NCBI RefSeq assembly: GCF_001625565.1
Contig: NZ_AUXS01000053.1
Coordinates: 62,001 to 126,000, forward strand
DNA from: Pseudoalteromonas luteoviolacea NCIMB 1944
Lineage (GTDB): Bacteria; Pseudomonadota; Gammaproteobacteria; Enterobacterales; Alteromonadaceae
Length of the DNA: 64,000 bases
Direction of reading: 5' to 3'
The notes beneath the pieces were generated by a model. The model was not told where the DNA came from. It did no database searches and was given only the letters and a program-made list of their open reading frames with translations. Shown piece by piece: positions 45,286-54,885 of the stretch (its first letter is position 1; each line of letters opens with the position of its first letter). A program made the position numbers and the translations under genes.

Positions 45286-47874
45286 ATGCAAGAGCAATAC
45301 AACCCACAAGAAATCGAACCCAAGGTTCAATCCTATTGGGAAGAAAATAAAACATTTAAAGTAGTCGAAGACGAAAGCAAAGAAAAATACTATTGCTTGT
45401 CTATGTTCCCTTACCCAAGTGGTAAGCTCCATATGGGACATGTCCGTAATTACACAATCGGTGACGTTGTTTCGCGCTTCCAGCGCTTGCAAGGAAAAAA
45501 TGTCATGCAGCCAATGGGCTGGGATGCATTTGGTCTACCTGCTGAAAATGCAGCAATCAAAAATAATACTGCACCTGCAAAATGGACCTACGAAAACATC
45601 GATTACATGCGTGGTCAGTTGAAGCAACTCGGCTTTGGTTATGACTGGGATCGCGAAATCGCAACATGCCACCCAGAATACTATAAATGGGAACAATGGT
45701 TCTTCACTAAGTTATACGAAAAGGGCTTAGTGTATAAAAAGATGTCAACTGTCAACTGGGACCCTGTCGACCAAACTGTACTTGCGAACGAGCAGGTAAT
45801 CGATGGCCGAGGCTGGCGTTCAGGTGCGCTTGTTGAACAAAAAGAAATTCCACAGTGGTTCATTAAAATCACTGACTATGCTCAAGAGCTACTTGATGAC
45901 TTAGACAAGTTAGATCACTGGCCTGAGCAAGTTAAGACCATGCAACGCAACTGGATCGGCCGCTCTGAAGGTTTAGAGATCGATTTCAAACGCGCAGACA
46001 ACAATGAAAACTTTACTGTCTATACAACTCGCCCAGACACATTTATGGGCGTAACGTATGTTGCTGTCGCAGCAGGCCACCCAATTGCCTTAGAAGCGGC
46101 GAAAAGTAATGAAGATGTTGCTGCATTTGTCGAAGAATGCAAAAACACCAAAGTAGCTGAAGCTGATTTAGCTACTATGGACAAAAAAGGCATTGCAACA
46201 GGCCTGAGCGCCATCCACCCATTAACAGGCAAAGAAGTACCAATTTGGATCGCTAACTTTGTCCTAATGGACTACGGTTCAGGTGCGGTCATGGCAGTAC
46301 CTGGCCATGATCAACGTGACTATGAATTTGCGACAGCTTATGGCCTAGAGATCAAACAAGTTATCAGCCCTGCGGTTGATGCTGAACAACAAGCTGATCT
46401 AACTTCTGAAGCCTTCACTGAAAAGGGCGTACTAATCAACTCAGGTGAGTTCGATGGCCTTGATTTTGAAGCCGCTTTCAACGCGATTGCAAATAAGTTA
46501 GAAAGCATCAATGCTGGCAAACGCAAAGTAAACTTCCGCCTTCGTGACTGGGGTGTTAGCCGTCAGCGTTATTGGGGTTCACCAATTCCAATGCTAAGTA
46601 AAGAAGATGGTTCAGAACTAGCTGCAACTGAAGAAATGCTACCAGTACGTTTGCCTGAAGACGTTGTAATGGATGGTGTAACTTCTCCAATTAAAGCAGA
46701 TCCTGAATGGGCTAAAGCCACTGTAAATGGCGAAGCTGCATTCCACGAAACTGATACTTTTGATACTTTCATGGAATCATCTTGGTATTATGCTCGTTAC
46801 TGTAGCCCGCGCTACGATGAAGGCATGTTAGAACCTGGTGCTGCCAACTATTGGTTGCCTGTAAACCAATATATCGGTGGTATTGAACACGCTATCTTGC
46901 ACTTACTATACTCTCGTTTCTTCCACAAGCTGTTAAGAGATTTCGGTTTAGTTAACTCAGACGAGCCGTTTGAACGTCTGCTTTGTCAAGGCATGGTCCT
47001 TGCCGATACTTATTATCGTAAAGATGAGAAAGGCGGTGATATTTGGATCTCTCCACTGGATGTCGAAACCGAAAAAGACGACAAAGGTCGTATCATCAAA
47101 GCTTGGCACAAAGACGATGGTGAACCGGTTATATCAGCTGGTATGGGAAAAATGTCAAAGTCTAAAAACAATGGTATTGACCCACAAACGGTTATCAAAC
47201 AATACGGTGCCGACACAGTACGCTTATTCATGATGTTTACAGCCCCACCAGAGCAAACCCTTGAGTGGTCTGATTCAGGTGTTGAGGGAGCACAAAGATT
47301 CCTACGTCGTGTTTGGAAGTATGCAGTTGATGTTAAAAATGCAGGTACTGCAGATTTAGATCTAAGCAAACTATCTAGTAGTCAAAAGACACTGCGCCGT
47401 GAAATCCACAAAGCCATTGCAAAAGTCACTGATGATGTTGAACGTCGTCAAACATTCAATACAGCGATTGCAGCAGTTATGGAATTGTCCAATAAACTGA
47501 CAAAGGCGCCACTAGAAAACGACCAAGACATTGCGCTTGCAAATGAAGCGCTAAATGCAATTATCATCATGCTTGCACCAATTACACCACATATGTGTCA
47601 CGAGTTGTGGGAACAACTTGGTCACCAAGGTGAAGTATTGGATGCCGCTTGGCCAACAGTAGACCAAAGTGCTTTGGTTGAAGATGAGAAACTGATTGTT
47701 GTTCAAGTAAACGGTAAACTGCGTGCAAAATTAACTGTTGCTTCCGACGCAACACAAGAGCAAGTTGAAGCAAAAGCCTTTGCAGAAGAAAACGTCACTA
47801 AATTCACAGATGGCAAAACCATTCGTAAAGTGATTTATGTGCCGGGTAAGCTGTTAAATGTGGTTGCCAACTAA
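45286..47874 (+). CDS. leuS: leucyl-tRNA synthetase
   Basis: Charges tRNA-Leu; class I synthetase of 862 residues (E. coli 860). The HIGH-type motif is HMGH at residues 49-52 (GKLHMGHVRNY), KMSKS is at 622-626, and the CP1 editing domain is present (TTRPDTFMGVTYVAVAAGHP, GTGL-like IATGLSAIHP, DYGSGAVMAVPGHDQRD). The stop TAA overlaps the lptE ATG by one base, so this gene leads the long block to lipA. Confidence 0.98.
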   Translation: MQEQYNPQEIEPKVQSYWEENKTFKVVEDESKEKYYCLSMFPYPSGKLHMGHVRNYTIGDVVSRFQRLQGKNVMQPMGWDAFGLPAENAAIKNNTAPAKWTYENIDYMRGQLKQLGFGYDWDREIATCHPEYYKWEQWFFTKLYEKGLVYKKMSTVNWDPVDQTVLANEQVIDGRGWRSGALVEQKEIPQWFIKITDYAQELLDDLDKLDHWPEQVKTMQRNWIGRSEGLEIDFKRADNNENFTVYTTRPDTFMGVTYVAVAAGHPIALEAAKSNEDVAAFVEECKNTKVAEADLATMDKKGIATGLSAIHPLTGKEVPIWIANFVLMDYGSGAVMAVPGHDQRDYEFATAYGLEIKQVISPAVDAEQQADLTSEAFTEKGVLINSGEFDGLDFEAAFNAIANKLESINAGKRKVNFRLRDWGVSRQRYWGSPIPMLSKEDGSELAATEEMLPVRLPEDVVMDGVTSPIKADPEWAKATVNGEAAFHETDTFDTFMESSWYYARYCSPRYDEGMLEPGAANYWLPVNQYIGGIEHAILHLLYSRFFHKLLRDFGLVNSDEPFERLLCQGMVLADTYYRKDEKGGDIWISPLDVETEKDDKGRIIKAWHKDDGEPVISAGMGKMSKSKNNGIDPQTVIKQYGADTVRLFMMFTAPPEQTLEWSDSGVEGAQRFLRRVWKYAVDVKNAGTADLDLSKLSSSQKTLRREIHKAIAKVTDDVERRQTFNTAIAAVMELSNKLTKAPLENDQDIALANEALNAIIIMLAPITPHMCHELWEQLGHQGEVLDAAWPTVDQSALVEDEKLIVVQVNGKLRAKLTVASDATQEQVEAKAFAEENVTKFTDGKTIRKVIYVPGKLLNVVAN

Positions 47875-48437
47875 TGATTGGCTTAGTTAAGCGAGTCATT
47901 TTAGCAGCAAGCCTTACCGGCTTGGCTGCTATGCGCGCGCTTGCTGGCATAAAAAATGGGCTAGCAATTGTGCTAGTCTGTTTGACTGTCACAGGCTGTG
48001 GCTTTCATCTAAAACAAGCATCGTATATCCCTGAAGATCTGAGGGTGTTGCATCTAACAGGAGAGGACCAAAAGTCAGCTTTATACGAGCAACTGAAATA
48101 CGAGTTGCAGCGCTCACAAGTCAAAATTAACGATGAGATTGCAGGTAAAGATAGTAAAAATGCAGCGGAGCTTCACTTATATAGAGATGCGCTGAGCAGG
48201 CAGCCACTGAGCCTATTTCAAAATGGCCAAGTTGCACAGTATGAGCTTGCATATAAAGTTTCCTACCGCCTATCTCGCCCGGATCAAGAGCCTTTTGAAC
48301 AAAGTTTCGAGCTTTATCGCAACTACCAAGATGATCCAACTAACTCACTTGCCAAATCCAAAGAAATGGAAATCATCCTATCTGAGATGCGCAAGTTAGC
48401 CACTAAACGAATTATTCGCGAACTGTCACAACTCTAA
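47874..48437 (+). CDS. lptE: LPS-assembly lipoprotein LptE
   Basis: Outer-membrane lipoprotein that plugs the LptD barrel and helps insert LPS. The lipobox is TVTGCGFHL with Cys42 from this start; the mature part GCGFHLKQASYIPEDLRVLHL is typical of LptE (RlpB). From the first ATG the signal region is 41 residues, which is long; the ATG at 47931 (Met20) would leave a normal 22-residue signal peptide. I keep the first ATG because it overlaps the leuS stop, but the second start is quite possible. It overlaps holA by one base. Confidence 0.92.
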   Translation: MIGLVKRVILAASLTGLAAMRALAGIKNGLAIVLVCLTVTGCGFHLKQASYIPEDLRVLHLTGEDQKSALYEQLKYELQRSQVKINDEIAGKDSKNAAELHLYRDALSRQPLSLFQNGQVAQYELAYKVSYRLSRPDQEPFEQSFELYRNYQDDPTNSLAKSKEMEIILSEMRKLATKRIIRELSQL

Positions 48438-49495
48438 TGCGCTGTTATGCAAATCAACTAGCAGGCCAGTTAAGTAAAGGCCTGCACCCTTTCTACCTTG
48501 TTTTTGGTGAAGAGCCTTTCCAAGAAGGAAGTTGTGTTTTAAATATCCGTCAAGTAGCTAAAAAGCAAGGGTTTGATGAAGTCATCAAGTTTGCGCTGCT
48601 GCCCGGCTTCGACTGGCAAGAACTCATTGCCCAATACAACAGTATGTCGCTTTTTAGTGCTCGTACAATTATCGAACTTGATCTAAACCAACAAAAGCCT
48701 CCTACGCAAGGTGTCAACATCTTAAAAGAGCTGGCAGCAAACATAAACCCAGATGTCATATTGATAATAAAGGGCGCAAAGGCGGGCCAAGATATTCAAC
48801 GCTCAGCCTGGTTTAAAGCACTCGACAAACAAGGTTTGTTTGTACCTTGTTATGCCCTCACAGGCTACCACTTAGAAAGGTGGTTAGATGACGAATGCAA
48901 ACGTTTAAAAGTCAATTTAAAAAGCGACGCCAAACGCAGCTTACTTTTGGCAACAGAAGGTAACTTGCTTGCCACATATCAAGAGCTTGAAAAGCTGTCG
49001 CTGCTCTATAAAGACGCTTTGATTGATCAACAGCAACTTATGAGTGGCTTACTCAATCAAGCCAAGTTCGATATTTTCGATCTCAATGATGGCTTGTTGA
49101 AGGGCAATGCAAAATATATCGTGAAAATACTCAATAAGTTAGCGACTGACAATGTTGAACCAACCAGTGTTGCTTGGACAATACAAAACCAAGCGCAGAC
49201 TTTACTCGCTATGAAGCGCGCATTGGTACAGGGCCAAGCCATTGCGCCACTGTACAAGCAATATAATATTTGGAAAAACCAGCAGCAGTCGACTCAACAA
49301 GCTTTAGATAGACTCACGATCGCCCAGCTAGAACATATTATATCGCTGCTCGCACAGTTTGATTCAGCCTTCAAAAGCAATGGGCTTAGCGCCCCATTCC
49401 AAGGTCTTGCACATATCGCATTAAGTTTTTGTCAGCCGATAAACTTCCCTATGCCCTTTACTGACAATTCTAACCAACTAGGAGCTCAGCACTGA
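48437..49495 (+). CDS. holA: DNA polymerase III delta subunit
   Basis: Clamp-loader subunit that opens the beta clamp, 352 residues (E. coli 343). The N terminus has the usual HPFYLVFGEEPFQEGSCVLNIRQVAKKQGF, followed by MSLFSARTIIELDL and a domain III of helices (LNQAKFDIFDLNDGLLKGNAKYIVKIL). It overlaps lptE and nadD by one base each. Conserved position between lptE and nadD supports the call. Confidence 0.95.
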   Translation: MRCYANQLAGQLSKGLHPFYLVFGEEPFQEGSCVLNIRQVAKKQGFDEVIKFALLPGFDWQELIAQYNSMSLFSARTIIELDLNQQKPPTQGVNILKELAANINPDVILIIKGAKAGQDIQRSAWFKALDKQGLFVPCYALTGYHLERWLDDECKRLKVNLKSDAKRSLLLATEGNLLATYQELEKLSLLYKDALIDQQQLMSGLLNQAKFDIFDLNDGLLKGNAKYIVKILNKLATDNVEPTSVAWTIQNQAQTLLAMKRALVQGQAIAPLYKQYNIWKNQQQSTQQALDRLTIAQLEHIISLLAQFDSAFKSNGLSAPFQGLAHIALSFCQPINFPMPFTDNSNQLGAQH

Positions 49496-50124
49496 TGATT
49501 GCACTTTTTGGCGGTACCTTTGACCCGATCCACTTAGGGCACATCAACATGGCCAAACAGTGTTTAAAGGAATTATCCCTTACTTCTGTATCCTTTATGC
49601 CAAACGCAACACCTGTGCATAAAAAAGGCCCAAGCATAGCCACCGAGCACCGCTTGGCGATGTTAAAATTGGCCACTAAAGAGGAATCAAGGTTTAACAT
49701 CGATACTAGGGAAATTACACGCACTGAGCCCTCGTATACCGTCTTAACTTTACAAGAGCTAAGGGCTGAGTACCCCAATACCCCCATCGCTTTTTTGATG
49801 GGTATGGACTCTTTTAATAGCCTTAGCAGCTGGTATCAATGGCAAACAATCACGCAACTATGTCATATAGTGGTATATGCAAGGCCGGGCGATAAATTAA
49901 CGCCGTGCTCGCAGCTCGCCCAGTACCTAGAGCAAGCCAAGATAACCTGCCCAGACTCATTGCACCTAGTTCAAGCAGGGAAATGTTACTTTTTGAGCGG
50001 CGAGCCTTTTTCCGCCGCATCGAGCGAAATTCGTACGGTAATAAAATCCGGCCAGTCCGTTGAACCTTGGCTGCCAGAGTCGGTCATAACCTATATTAAT
50101 AAAAATAAACTGTACACACTTTAA
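49495..50124 (+). CDS. nadD: nicotinate-nucleotide adenylyltransferase
   Basis: Makes deamido-NAD from nicotinate mononucleotide and ATP, 209 residues. GGTFDPIHLGHINMAKQ holds the HxGH nucleotidyltransferase motif, and SAASSEIRTVIKSG is the ISSTxxR-like second motif. FMPNATPVHKKG is the substrate loop. The ATG overlaps the holA stop by one base. An 88-bp gap follows before rsfS. Confidence 0.96.
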   Translation: MIALFGGTFDPIHLGHINMAKQCLKELSLTSVSFMPNATPVHKKGPSIATEHRLAMLKLATKEESRFNIDTREITRTEPSYTVLTLQELRAEYPNTPIAFLMGMDSFNSLSSWYQWQTITQLCHIVVYARPGDKLTPCSQLAQYLEQAKITCPDSLHLVQAGKCYFLSGEPFSAASSEIRTVIKSGQSVEPWLPESVITYINKNKLYTL

Positions 50125-50211
50125 CTGCCACTGATCGACTTGATAATTCTACTAGAAAACATGTTAGAATTGCGCCCTTATTAGTAGTGTACACAGTAAA
50201 GAGATTCTGAT

Positions 50212-50529
50212 TTGGATTCAAAACAACTTTTAGACTTTGCCCTAGATAAAGTCGATGATATGAAAGCCCGTGACATTGTGAAGTTAGATGTCCGCGAAAC
50301 GTCCTCAATCACTGATTATTTAGTCATTTGTTCAGGCAACTCGAAACGCCACGTTCAATCAATTGCAGACCACGTAGCCAAAGAAGCTCGTCATGCCGGT
50401 GAAACACCGCTAGGCCACGAAGGTCAAGATGTAGGTGAGTGGGTACTTGTTGACTTGGGAGACGTTGTTGTGCATGTCATGCAAGACCAAACTCGCGATT
50501 TTTATGATCTAGAAAAGCTTTGGGGCTAG
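50212..50529 (+). CDS. rsfS: ribosome silencing factor RsfS
   Basis: Binds ribosomal protein L14 and blocks subunit joining in stationary phase or starvation. The 105 residues equal E. coli RsfS in length, with LDVRETSSITDYLVICSGNSKRHVQSIADHV and VDLGDVVVHVMQDQTRDFYDLEKLWG. The start codon is TTG, preceded by AAAGAGAT; no ATG in frame fits. rlmH begins one base after the stop. Confidence 0.95.
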   Translation: MDSKQLLDFALDKVDDMKARDIVKLDVRETSSITDYLVICSGNSKRHVQSIADHVAKEARHAGETPLGHEGQDVGEWVLVDLGDVVVHVMQDQTRDFYDLEKLWG

Positions 50530-50530
50530 T

Positions 50531-51001
50531 GTGAAGATTCAGTTAATTGCGGTTGGTACAAAAATGCCAGCGTGGGTGGAAACTGGCTTCAAAGAGTATC
50601 AACGTCGCTTTCCAAAAGATATGCCTTTAGACTTGATCGAGATCAGCGCAGGTAAGCGCGGTAAAAACGCAGATATCAAGCGCATTTTACAACAAGAAGG
50701 CGAAAAAACACTGGCGGCCATCCCGAAAGGAAATCGCATCGTTACATTAGAAGTAACTGGCAAACCTTGGGATACACACCAACTAGCAACTAACATGGAA
50801 AAATGGCAGCTCGATGGTCGTGACGTCAGTTTACTGATCGGTGGACCTGAAGGGCTGGCACCAGAATGTATTGCCGCATCGGAGCAAAAATGGTCGCTCT
50901 CCAACCTAACATTGCCCCACCCTCTGGTAAGAATTGTCGTTGCTGAAAGTCTATACCGAGGTTGGAGCTTAAATAACAACCACCCGTATCACAGAGAATA
51001 A
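50531..51001 (+). CDS. rlmH: 23S rRNA pseudouridine1915 N3-methyltransferase RlmH
   Basis: SPOUT methyltransferase that modifies pseudouridine 1915 of 23S rRNA on assembled ribosomes. 156 residues (E. coli 155). GGPEGLAPECIAASEQKWSLSNLTLPHPLVRIVVAESLYRGW is the trefoil-knot SAM site; the C terminus NNHPYHRE is typical. The start codon is GTG. Packed between rsfS and mrdA (7-bp gap). Confidence 0.97.
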   Translation: MKIQLIAVGTKMPAWVETGFKEYQRRFPKDMPLDLIEISAGKRGKNADIKRILQQEGEKTLAAIPKGNRIVTLEVTGKPWDTHQLATNMEKWQLDGRDVSLLIGGPEGLAPECIAASEQKWSLSNLTLPHPLVRIVVAESLYRGWSLNNNHPYHRE

Positions 51002-51008
51002 GCCATCC

Positions 51009-52880
51009 ATGATAAAAAACCGGCCAACGATCCGCGACCATAGCGCTGAAGCCAACCTGTTTGCACGACGCGCTTTTGTTGGCTTCGTTTTTGTCGTTAT
51101 TCTTATTGGTGTGCTGCTTAACAACATCTATACGCTACAAGTTGAAAAGCACGAAACTTATCAAACCCGCTCAAATGATAATCGCATTAAAGTTATTCCT
51201 ATCGCCCCTAACCGCGGATTAATTTACGATAGAAATGGCGTCCTGTTAGCCGAAAACAGGCCAGTTTATAATCTAGAAGTAATTCCTGAGCAAGTTGACG
51301 ACCTGACATTATCGCTGGAACAACTCGGTGAAATTATCAATATTACAGAAGCGCAAAAAGCAGCTGTAAAAAAAAGTAATCGACGCTCTCGGCGCTTTAA
51401 AAGCCAAATTCTTAAGGCACGTCTCAACGAACAAGAGGTCGCAATTTTCGCGGTCAATCAGCATCGCTTTCCCGGTTTTAGTATTGAAGCGAGGTTAGCC
51501 CGACATTATCCCTATGGTGACGCACTGACCCACGCCTTAGGCTATGTATCTCGACTCAACAAAAAAGAACTCAGTGAACTAGAATCTCAAGGGCTTGCCA
51601 AAAATTATCGTGCCACTCATGACTTTGGCAAACTCGGGATCGAAAAGTTTTATGAGCAACGCCTCCATGGCCAAGTGGGCTCTCAACGCGTAGAAGTCAA
51701 TAATCGCGGCCGAATTATTCGTTCGTTGAGCATTGAGCACCCAAAGCCTGGAGAAGACTTGGTATTGACGTTAGACATTGGACTACAAAAAATTGCCCAA
51801 GAAGTGCTTGAGGGCGTGCGTGGGGCCATTGTCGTTATGGATCCCAAAGATGGTGGGATCCTAGCGCTCTACTCAAACCCTAGTTACGACCCCAATTTAT
51901 TTGTTCATGGTATCAGTAGCAAAGATTATCGCGCGCTGCTTAATCCAGATAGGCCACTAATCAATCGCGCAACTCAGGGGCGATATGCACCAGCTTCCAC
52001 TGTCAAACCTCACCTTGCTATTTTGGCTTTAGAGGAAGGGGTGGTCAAAGAGAACACAAAAATTTGGGATCCTGGATTTTTCCAGATACCCAATGTAGAA
52101 CACCGCTGGCGTGACTGGTTGCGCTGGGGGCATGGCCATGTGGATGTTTACGAAGCCATTGAGCAGTCATGTGACACGTACTTTTATGAAACTGCTTACA
52201 AACTTGGCATCACTAAAATTAGCAATTTTATGAGCCAGTTTGGGTTTGGTGATTTATCGGGGATTGATATACATGAAGAAACCCCAGCGATCATGCCGAC
52301 CACTGAATGGAAAAGACAACGCTTCAAAGAGTCTTGGTGGCCAGGAGATACCATCTCTGTCGGCATCGGCCAGGGGTATTGGACCGCGACACCAATGCAA
52401 ATAACCAATGCGGTCTCTATTTTGGTCAATAAAGGCATTCATCGTCCGCCTCACTTAGTGCAAGTTGCAAAACAAAATAACAACGTGGAGCAGATGTATA
52501 CTGAGGAAAAACCACCTGTCGTGTTAAAAGATCCCCATAATTGGCAAATTGCCCTTGATGCCATGCATAACACAGTCAAAAAAGCGACTGGTACAGCACA
52601 CAAAGCATTTAAAGGAGCAAGCTATGATCCTGCTGGTAAAACAGGTACTGCACAAATAGTGAGTATTGCGCAAGGTGAAAAGTATGATGCTGAAAGCTTA
52701 AAAGAAAAACATCGAGATAATGGCATTTATGTAGGATTTGCGCCTTTTAATGACCCCAGAATTGTCGTCACCGTTATTGTTGAAAACCAAGGGGGTGGTT
52801 CAACTATTGCGGCCCCAATCGCACGTAAACTTATGGATTATTATTTTGAGTCCTACCCAAGCGACACGGAGGGTAAATGA
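51009..52880 (+). CDS. mrdA: penicillin-binding protein 2 (elongasome transpeptidase)
   Basis: Class B PBP that cross-links peptidoglycan in cell elongation. 623 residues with one N-terminal membrane helix (FVGFVFVVILIGVLLNNIYTL), a pedestal domain (PNRGLIYDRNGVLLAENRPVYNLEVIPEQ) and a transpeptidase domain. The active-site serine is Ser330 in PASTVKP, the same number as in E. coli PBP2; SCDTYF is the second motif and KTGTAQ the third. It overlaps rodA by 4 bp, its glycosyltransferase partner. Confidence 0.98.
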   Translation: MIKNRPTIRDHSAEANLFARRAFVGFVFVVILIGVLLNNIYTLQVEKHETYQTRSNDNRIKVIPIAPNRGLIYDRNGVLLAENRPVYNLEVIPEQVDDLTLSLEQLGEIINITEAQKAAVKKSNRRSRRFKSQILKARLNEQEVAIFAVNQHRFPGFSIEARLARHYPYGDALTHALGYVSRLNKKELSELESQGLAKNYRATHDFGKLGIEKFYEQRLHGQVGSQRVEVNNRGRIIRSLSIEHPKPGEDLVLTLDIGLQKIAQEVLEGVRGAIVVMDPKDGGILALYSNPSYDPNLFVHGISSKDYRALLNPDRPLINRATQGRYAPASTVKPHLAILALEEGVVKENTKIWDPGFFQIPNVEHRWRDWLRWGHGHVDVYEAIEQSCDTYFYETAYKLGITKISNFMSQFGFGDLSGIDIHEETPAIMPTTEWKRQRFKESWWPGDTISVGIGQGYWTATPMQITNAVSILVNKGIHRPPHLVQVAKQNNNVEQMYTEEKPPVVLKDPHNWQIALDAMHNTVKKATGTAHKAFKGASYDPAGKTGTAQIVSIAQGEKYDAESLKEKHRDNGIYVGFAPFNDPRIVVTVIVENQGGGSTIAAPIARKLMDYYFESYPSDTEGK

Positions 52881-53983
52881 ACCAATTGAGAAAGCGCCGT
52901 TCATTTTGGCAACGAATTCACATTGATTTTCCTCTGCTAGCTGCACTGCTTGTCATGATGATTGGTAGTTTAGCCGTCGTTTACAGTGCCAGCGGCCAAA
53001 ACATGGACATGATGGCTCGTCATGCAACACGGATGCTTGGTGCCATTATCGCCCTTTTTGTAATGGCCCAAATCTCCCCTAACACATTAAAAAGGTTGGT
53101 CTTTCCACTGTACACAGTGGGGTTGGTTATGCTCATTGGGGTATTCTTTTTTGGCATTACCATCAATGGTGCAAAGCGTTGGCTAGATATTGGTGTTACG
53201 CGTTTTCAGCCATCAGAAATTATGAAGTTAGCCGTTCCTATGATGGTTGCGTGGTATATAGGTCGACAACAATTACCCCCTAAAATACTTCACCTAGTGA
53301 TCGGGTTTGCTATCGTACTAGTCCCTACAATCTTAATCCAAAAACAGCCTGACTTGGGAACCTCTTTACTGATAGCCAGCTCTGGCATTTTTGTGTTGTT
53401 TTTGTCTGGTTTAAGCTGGCGTCTAATCGGAACAAGCGTGTTGTTGGCTATTCCCGGGGCGTTTGCAATGTGGCACTTTGTCATGCACGAGTACCAAAAA
53501 CAGCGCGTCTTGACTTTGCTCGATCCAGAAAGTGACCCGCTAGGTGCTGGATATCATATAATTCAGTCAAAAATAGCCATCGGTTCAGGGGGAATAGAGG
53601 GCAAAGGTTGGTTGCATGGTACACAGTCACAGCTCGAATTTCTGCCTGAGCGCCACACTGATTTCATTTTTTCAGTATTAAGCGAAGAGTTTGGTCTGCT
53701 TGGTGTCGTCATGCTATTGAGTGTGTATTTATTTATAATCGGCCGTGGACTTTACATTGCTGTCAATGCACAAGAAGCATTTAGTAAGTTGCTTGCGGGC
53801 GCGCTCACCCTCACCTTTTTTGTGTATATTTTTGTCAATATCGGCATGGTATCCGGCTTATTACCTGTTGTTGGTGTGCCACTACCTTTGATCAGTTACG
53901 GTGGGACATCAATGGTTACACTGATGGCTGGTTTCGGTATCATTATGGCAATAGCAACAGATAAAAAAATGTTACTAAAGTAA
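52877..53983 (+). CDS. rodA: peptidoglycan glycosyltransferase RodA
   Basis: SEDS-family polymerase of the rod system, 368 residues (E. coli RodA 370) with about 10 transmembrane helices. Signatures: GAKRWLDIGVTRFQPSEIMKLAVP, QKQPDLGTSLLIASSG, and GVPLPLISYGGTSMVTLMAGFGI. It starts inside mrdA (ATGA overlap). rlpA follows after 3 bp; in Pseudomonas a lytic transglycosylase (mltB-type) gene sits between rodA and rlpA, and it is absent here. Confidence 0.97.
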   Translation: MNQLRKRRSFWQRIHIDFPLLAALLVMMIGSLAVVYSASGQNMDMMARHATRMLGAIIALFVMAQISPNTLKRLVFPLYTVGLVMLIGVFFFGITINGAKRWLDIGVTRFQPSEIMKLAVPMMVAWYIGRQQLPPKILHLVIGFAIVLVPTILIQKQPDLGTSLLIASSGIFVLFLSGLSWRLIGTSVLLAIPGAFAMWHFVMHEYQKQRVLTLLDPESDPLGAGYHIIQSKIAIGSGGIEGKGWLHGTQSQLEFLPERHTDFIFSVLSEEFGLLGVVMLLSVYLFIIGRGLYIAVNAQEAFSKLLAGALTLTFFVYIFVNIGMVSGLLPVVGVPLPLISYGGTSMVTLMAGFGIIMAIATDKKMLLK

Positions 53984-53986
53984 TTT

Positions 53987-54742
53987 ATGAAGAAAAACGT
54001 CCTTATTCCTTTGACTGCTTTACTACTTCTCAGCGCATGTAGCAGTCGATATCATACAAACCAAGACAAGGCACCGCTGCGTGCCCCGACAGAGCTCGAA
54101 ATGCAGGATGCCAAAGTCACAAACGAGCCAAAAAGCGTCAGTGCTGGGCGGCCTTACACTGTGCTTGGCAAACACTATGCACCAATGTCAGATGAAAAAG
54201 GATTTACACAAACAGGAACTGCGTCTTGGTATGGCCGTAAATTCCATGGTTACTACACATCCAATGGTGAAACATTCAACATGTTTGACATGACTGCTGC
54301 TCATAAAACGCTGCCCTTGCCCAGTTTTGTCAGAGTCACCAATTTGCAAAATAACGTGAGCGCCATTGTTAGGGTGAATGACCGCGGGCCGTTTCATGAT
54401 GATAGGGTCATTGACCTCTCTTATGCTGCCGCATACAAACTGGGTTATCATTTACAAGGTACAGCTGAGGTTAAGATTGAGGCAATTACTATTGACCGCA
54501 AAAATCCACGCTTAACTTATGTGCAAGTTGCCGCTGGCAGTAGTATGGAAAATGTACAGGCATTGGCTGTGCAACTTTCTAATAAATTTGAACTAGGTAC
54601 ACCCATCGCATTTGAAGATAATCTTTACAAATTGCGACTTGGACCCATTTTGGATGACCATACAGCACAAAAAGTGCTACAAACCTTACAAGAAGGTGAA
54701 TTTAATAAAGCTTTCTTGCTTTACACAGAGTATGAACTTTAA
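53987..54742 (+). CDS. rlpA: septal lytic transglycosylase lipoprotein RlpA
   Basis: Outer-membrane lipoprotein with a double-psi beta-barrel and a SPOR domain, 251 residues. Lipobox LLLLSACSS. The barrel keeps the residues needed for activity in Pseudomonas RlpA: Glu in TSNGETFNMFDM, His in AAHKTLPLPS and Asp in RVNDRGPFHDDR. The C-terminal SPOR domain (YVQVAAGSSMENVQALAVQLSNKF) binds denuded glycan at the septum. Activity on stem-peptide-free glycan is inferred from these residues. Confidence 0.94.
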   Translation: MKKNVLIPLTALLLLSACSSRYHTNQDKAPLRAPTELEMQDAKVTNEPKSVSAGRPYTVLGKHYAPMSDEKGFTQTGTASWYGRKFHGYYTSNGETFNMFDMTAAHKTLPLPSFVRVTNLQNNVSAIVRVNDRGPFHDDRVIDLSYAAAYKLGYHLQGTAEVKIEAITIDRKNPRLTYVQVAAGSSMENVQALAVQLSNKFELGTPIAFEDNLYKLRLGPILDDHTAQKVLQTLQEGEFNKAFLLYTEYEL

Positions 54743-54885
54743 AATATTCTAAAACTGAATTACATATTTTTTGTTCCGCGACTAATGCCTCCAGATAGGT
54801 ATAATATGTAGTATGCAGTACAAAAATAAAATCTACTGGTTAGTCTAACAATAGAACGACTATCCAGACTAATTAAAAAGCGAGC

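Noticed and set aside
47013..47369. 118-residue minus-strand frame inside leuS
   Set aside because: Shadow of a strongly coding plus-strand gene; no ribosome-binding site and no recognisable domain.
50599..50979. 126-residue minus-strand frame inside rlmH
   Set aside because: Antisense shadow of a highly conserved gene.
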